DNA of 17,222 bases from Pseudomonadota bacterium (lineage in GTDB: Bacteria > Pseudomonadota > Alphaproteobacteria > Micropepsales > Micropepsaceae): the NCBI GenBank assembly GCA_021817355.1, contig JAKAVI010000164.1, positions 1-17,222 of the forward strand. Reading direction: 5' to 3'. The position numbers and the translations under genes were made by a program. Positions 14,740-17,222 of the stretch are shown piece after piece. Within the stretch, counting starts at the first letter, position 1. Each line of letters opens with the position of its first letter. The notes beneath the pieces were generated by a model that did no database searches, was not told the DNA's origin, and saw only the letters and a list, made by a program, of their open reading frames with translations.

Positions 14740-15960
14740 ATGCACGTATTTGGCCACCATCCCGCCCGTAACGCCGTTGAGCGCGCCCGCACGCTGCTCC
14801 ATCGGGTGAGTCTTGGCACTGGCATGCGGTACTGGTTTCCACACGTGCCCTTGGCCGTGCTCTTCACCCTCGGCGGCTACTGGCTGCTAAACTTCGATCT
14901 GGGCACTGGCTGGCCCTATTATCTCGAAAGAGTTGCATTGGGAACGGCAGAACTTCCGCCCCAATTCCTTCCGGTACTCGTGGTAGGTGGCGGGATGATG
15001 CCCGTGGGACTGGGACTGTTGTTCCGCTCCCGCGTGGCCTGGGCCATGGCACTCGTTCTTGCGATCGCGGCCGCAGCGACCACGGGTCTGGGTGTGGTCC
15101 GTTCCGGGTTCGGACTACTTGCTTATTTTTCCTTCATGGTGGTTGTGCTGATCGCCGCCTGGAACCGCTTTGACCGGGCGAGCCTTGCCGCATCAACGCT
15201 GTTTGCCGTCACATCGGTGCTGATGCTTTTGATGTATGCCACGTACGGTGCGTTCTATCTCGGGGCGGAATTCAAGCCGAGGATCACCGACCTGATTACC
15301 GCGTTCTATTTCGCGGTCGTGTCGATGAGTACAGTTGGTTATGGCGATATCACGCCACAAACACCCGAAGCCCGCATGTTCACCGTATCGGTGATCCTCC
15401 TGGGAGTCGCAGTGTTTGCGACATCCCTGACGGCCGTGATCGCACCGCTCGTTTCGAACTCCATCACGCGCATTGTTACCCGAAGAGGTACTGGCATGAA
15501 CCGCAGCAACCATTTCATTGTCATTGGCCGCACCGCGTTGGCGGTCAACACCTGGCGAGAACTTGCCAAACGTGGTCGTTCGGTGACGCGCATCGTGCGG
15601 GAAATGCCAGAGGAGACCAGCCCGGAAGAGTGCGATCTCGTCGTTGGCGACCCCTCGAGCGCCTCCGTGCTCAAGGAGGCCGGTGCTGAAAAGGCCCAAG
15701 CGGTCCTCGCCATGACCGCAGATGACTCCGAGAATGCGTTCATTGTCCTTGCGGTACGCGAGTTCGCGCCCAAGACACGTACCATTGCGGCCATCAATGA
15801 CGCCAGTCATATGGGACGGATCCGTCTCGTACAGCCGGATGTGACCATCGCCCCCCAGGTATTGGGAGGCGAACTCCTGGCGATGATGCTGTCCGGGGAA
15901 ACGGTGTCGCCAGATTATGTGATGGACCGTGTCTTTCAGCGCAAGCCTGAAAATGCCTAG
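14740..15960 (+). CDS. kch: Kch-type six-helix potassium channel with RCK domain
   Basis: This 406-residue protein closely resembles E. coli Kch. It has hydrophobic helices at about 34-50, 74-95, 98-118, 124-141 and 150-173, the pore helix and selectivity filter STVGYGD (197-203), then the last helix (212-238) and a C-terminal RCK/TrkA-N domain from M253 (MNRSNHFIVIG). Kch-like landmarks include LLFRSRVAWAM, YGAFYL-FKPRI and the VFATSLTAV stretch after the pore. The fold is an inner-membrane K+ conduit gated through its cytosolic ring. The ATG at 14740 has no clear ribosome-binding site; an ATG at 14824 is an alternative. A stop lies in frame 51 bp upstream. An internal start at 15496 is discussed separately. 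It is transcribed away from the hopanoid genes. Confidence 0.92.
   Translation: MHVFGHHPARNAVERARTLLHRVSLGTGMRYWFPHVPLAVLFTLGGYWLLNFDLGTGWPYYLERVALGTAELPPQFLPVLVVGGGMMPVGLGLLFRSRVAWAMALVLAIAAAATTGLGVVRSGFGLLAYFSFMVVVLIAAWNRFDRASLAASTLFAVTSVLMLLMYATYGAFYLGAEFKPRITDLITAFYFAVVSMSTVGYGDITPQTPEARMFTVSVILLGVAVFATSLTAVIAPLVSNSITRIVTRRGTGMNRSNHFIVIGRTALAVNTWRELAKRGRSVTRIVREMPEETSPEECDLVVGDPSSASVLKEAGAEKAQAVLAMTADDSENAFIVLAVREFAPKTRTIAAINDASHMGRIRLVQPDVTIAPQVLGGELLAMMLSGETVSPDYVMDRVFQRKPENA
15482..15488 (+). promoter_or_regulatory. Internal ribosome-binding site in kch
   Basis: GAAGAGG (15482-15488) lies 7 bases before the in-frame ATG of M253 (15496), exactly where the RCK domain begins. Starting here would make a free 154-residue cytosolic RCK protein. 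From memory, E. coli Kch has a comparable internal start (M240). The signal is better than the one at the full-length start. Confidence 0.5.
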
Positions 15961-16104
15961 TGCGAAAAAGTCCGTCCACAGGCTCCCGGCCCGCGCGTGA
16001 GGGCAGGGCCGCGCGCTGGCGCGGGGGGCGCCACCGTTTCCGCACTCGCCTGATAGTGTTGCCGCTCACTGGCACCTGCAAAAGCCAATCTGCAAGTCTG
16101 CGCC

Positions 16105-16132
16105 TTGACAGGAACGCGGGCGCCATTATGGT
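16105..16132 (+). promoter_or_regulatory. Sigma-70-like promoter of the FGGY kinase gene
   Basis: A consensus TTGACA (16105-16110) is followed after 16 bp by TATGGT (16127-16132). It points towards the kinase, whose start is about 215 bp downstream. The dyad that follows directly strengthens the call. Confidence 0.55.
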
Positions 16133-16154
16133 GAATTGGACGACTGACCAATTC
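16133..16154. promoter_or_regulatory. Operator-like dyad overlapping the transcription start
   Basis: GAATTGG (16133-16139) and CCAATTC (16148-16154) are a perfect 7-bp inverted repeat with an 8-bp spacer, beginning at the base after the -10 box. Its placement across the likely transcription start is typical of a repressor site controlling a sugar-use gene. The regulator is not in the window. Confidence 0.5.
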
Positions 16155-16316
16155 TTGCCTGATACCATGGCGTTGTGCGCTGCAGCCGCATGGAGGCGAC
16201 CCTGCCACGCCCAAAGGCGGACTGCGGTCATGACAAACATGCTCGCGCGTTTGCAGGATGCCGGCGCGCGTTGATGAGGGGCAGGCCTATGTCCGGAGAA
16301 TGCGCGCGCTCAGAAC

Positions 16317-16354
16317 CCTGGCACTGTCAAGCAATGGACAGGTCCAATGCCAGG
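16317..16354 (+). repeat. Hairpin over the upstream start codon of the kinase
   Basis: CCTGGCA-CTGTC (16317-16328) pairs with GACAG (16337-16341) and, after a six-base bulge, TGCCAGG (16348-16354), around an eight-base loop. It covers the ribosome-binding region and most of the ATG at 16347, but not the ATG at 16365. Confidence 0.45.
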
Positions 16355-17222
16355 TCCTGATCCGATGCCGGGTGAACCGCACGTGGTGGCACTCGATCTT
16401 GGTACTTCGGGGCCAAAGGCCTTGGTGGTGGCCCTCTCCGGACGGATCGCTGGCATAGGTCGGACCTTCGTCGACACCATACATGTGCCTGGCGGCGGCG
16501 CCGAGCAGGACGCGCAAGTCCTCTGGGATGCAGTCAAGGGCTCGATATTGCAGGCGATGAAAGCAGCTGACGTGGCGCCTGCTGATATCAAGGCAGTGAT
16601 TTGCGGCAGCCAGTATTCGAGCATTGTGCCGGTCGATGCGAGCGGCATGCCACTTGCCAACATGATCCTGTGGCTTGACCAGCGGGGCACGGTAGGAAAT
16701 CTGAGGCGCACGGCCGGATTTCCACGCGGCGTCGACAGGCCGCTGCAACTTCTGGATTGGCTGCGCGTACATGGGTTGGCTCCGGTTGCCGGGGGCATGT
16801 CGCTGAACCATATGAGGTTCCTCAAATATGCCCGACCTGAGATCTATGCGCGCACGACCTTTCTCCTGGAGCCGATGGACTACGTGGCGATGCGGTTGAC
16901 GGGGCGCGCTACCGCCACGCAATGCACGAGCTTCATGAGCCTTCTCATGGATAATCGTGCCCGTGCGCCGCATGGTTACCATCCCAGGTTGCTGCGGTAC
17001 GGGCTGATTGATCCGGAGAAATTGCCGGAAGCGATACCTTTAGACGCGGTGATTGGCGGCTTGATGCCCAAGATCGCAGAGAATTTGGGTCTGATGCCTG
17101 GCACCAAGGTGATTGCTGGGATGGGCGACACTCATGCCGGCGGCATGGGATCACTCGCATTTCAGGGTTCACATTGCGGGCTGGCCATGGGCAGCAGCTC
17201 TGTCCTCGTGACGCATCGCGCG
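16347..17222 (+). CDS. FGGY-family carbohydrate kinase, 5' part
   Basis: This is the N-terminal domain of an ATP-dependent sugar kinase (FGGY family: xylulose, ribulose, glycerol and related kinases). The frame is open to the window end, giving 292 residues. Visible are the phosphate-binding ALDLGTSGPKALVV, the acidic EQDAQVLWDAV, the ICGSQYSSIVPVD segment, LWLDQRG, LLEPMDYVAMRLTGR and GMGDTHAGGMGS, which leads towards the second ATPase domain. The substrate cannot be told from this part. The start is either ATG at 16347 or ATG at 16365; the first has GGA at usable spacing, the second puts the conserved strand seven residues in. Both starts lie in a small tandem duplication. The promoter and operator upstream suggest control by an inducer sugar. 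No link to hopanoids is apparent. Confidence 0.88.
   Translation, partial: MPGPDPMPGEPHVVALDLGTSGPKALVVALSGRIAGIGRTFVDTIHVPGGGAEQDAQVLWDAVKGSILQAMKAADVAPADIKAVICGSQYSSIVPVDASGMPLANMILWLDQRGTVGNLRRTAGFPRGVDRPLQLLDWLRVHGLAPVAGGMSLNHMRFLKYARPEIYARTTFLLEPMDYVAMRLTGRATATQCTSFMSLLMDNRARAPHGYHPRLLRYGLIDPEKLPEAIPLDAVIGGLMPKIAENLGLMPGTKVIAGMGDTHAGGMGSLAFQGSHCGLAMGSSSVLVTHRA

Larger units (their letters stand above)
15961..16346. other. Intergenic region between kch and the FGGY kinase
   Basis: These 386 bp contain no gene I can support. Just after kch is a GC hairpin, CGGCCC (15987-15992) with GGGCCG (16006-16011), that could slow or end transcription but lacks a T run. A promoter with an operator-like dyad lies at 16105-16154. 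A leader of about 200 bases would then run to the kinase, ending in a hairpin at 16317-16354. Confidence 0.5.

Noticed and set aside
15987..16011. GC hairpin after kch as an intrinsic terminator
   Set aside because: The 6-bp stem has a long loop and no following T run; kept only as a note in the intergenic entry.
15960..16274. 104-codon plus-strand frame between kch and the kinase
   Set aside because: No ribosome-binding site or family resemblance, and the promoter and operator-like dyad lie inside it.
16287..16982. 231-codon minus-strand frame opposite the kinase start
   Set aside because: Antisense to a frame with unmistakable FGGY kinase motifs; the kinase is the real gene, although it runs off the window.

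Overview
The window is a hopanoid (bacterial triterpenoid) biosynthesis locus from a GC-rich Gram-negative bacterium. An alphaproteobacterium is most likely, judging from the hpn gene content, a DUF2934 protein and the base composition; I cannot name the genus. Twelve genes on the minus strand, read from high to low coordinates, form one nearly unbroken block: hpnI, hpnJ, hpnK, a ferritin-like di-iron gene, hpnL, hpnA, hpnB, hpnC, hpnD, hpnE, hpnF (squalene-hopene cyclase) and hpnG. The 3' end of hpnH enters from the left on the plus strand and converges on hpnG, overlapping its end by 57 bp.

The genes describe a pathway. HpnD, HpnC and HpnE turn two farnesyl diphosphates into squalene by way of presqualene diphosphate and hydroxysqualene. 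HpnF cyclises squalene to hopene. HpnH adds adenosine and HpnG removes adenine to give the C35 ribosyl side chain. HpnI, HpnK and HpnJ then build the amino-sugar/cyclitol-ether head group of bacteriohopanetetrol. HpnA, HpnB and HpnL are conserved companions with less certain roles. hpnN, hpnM, hpnO and hpnP are not in the window. The di-iron protein between hpnK and hpnL has a complete set of candidate metal ligands but no assigned step, so it is the best lead for new biochemistry here.

Right of the cluster are a small DUF2934 gene (14200-14433, minus), a Kch-type potassium channel (14740-15960, plus) and the 5' part of an FGGY sugar kinase (from about 16347, plus, cut by the window end). The kinase is preceded by a TTGACA promoter with a dyad that looks like an operator.

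The main non-coding structures are a perfect 28-bp palindrome inside hpnF (3029-3056), a nested dyad upstream of kch (14630-14690), an internal ribosome-binding site in kch that would make a free RCK domain, and a short tandem duplication with a hairpin at the kinase start. From hpnL to hpnE every gene pair overlaps by four bases (ATGA or GTGA). That chain breaks only before hpnF, which has a 74-bp spacer and its own ribosome-binding site.
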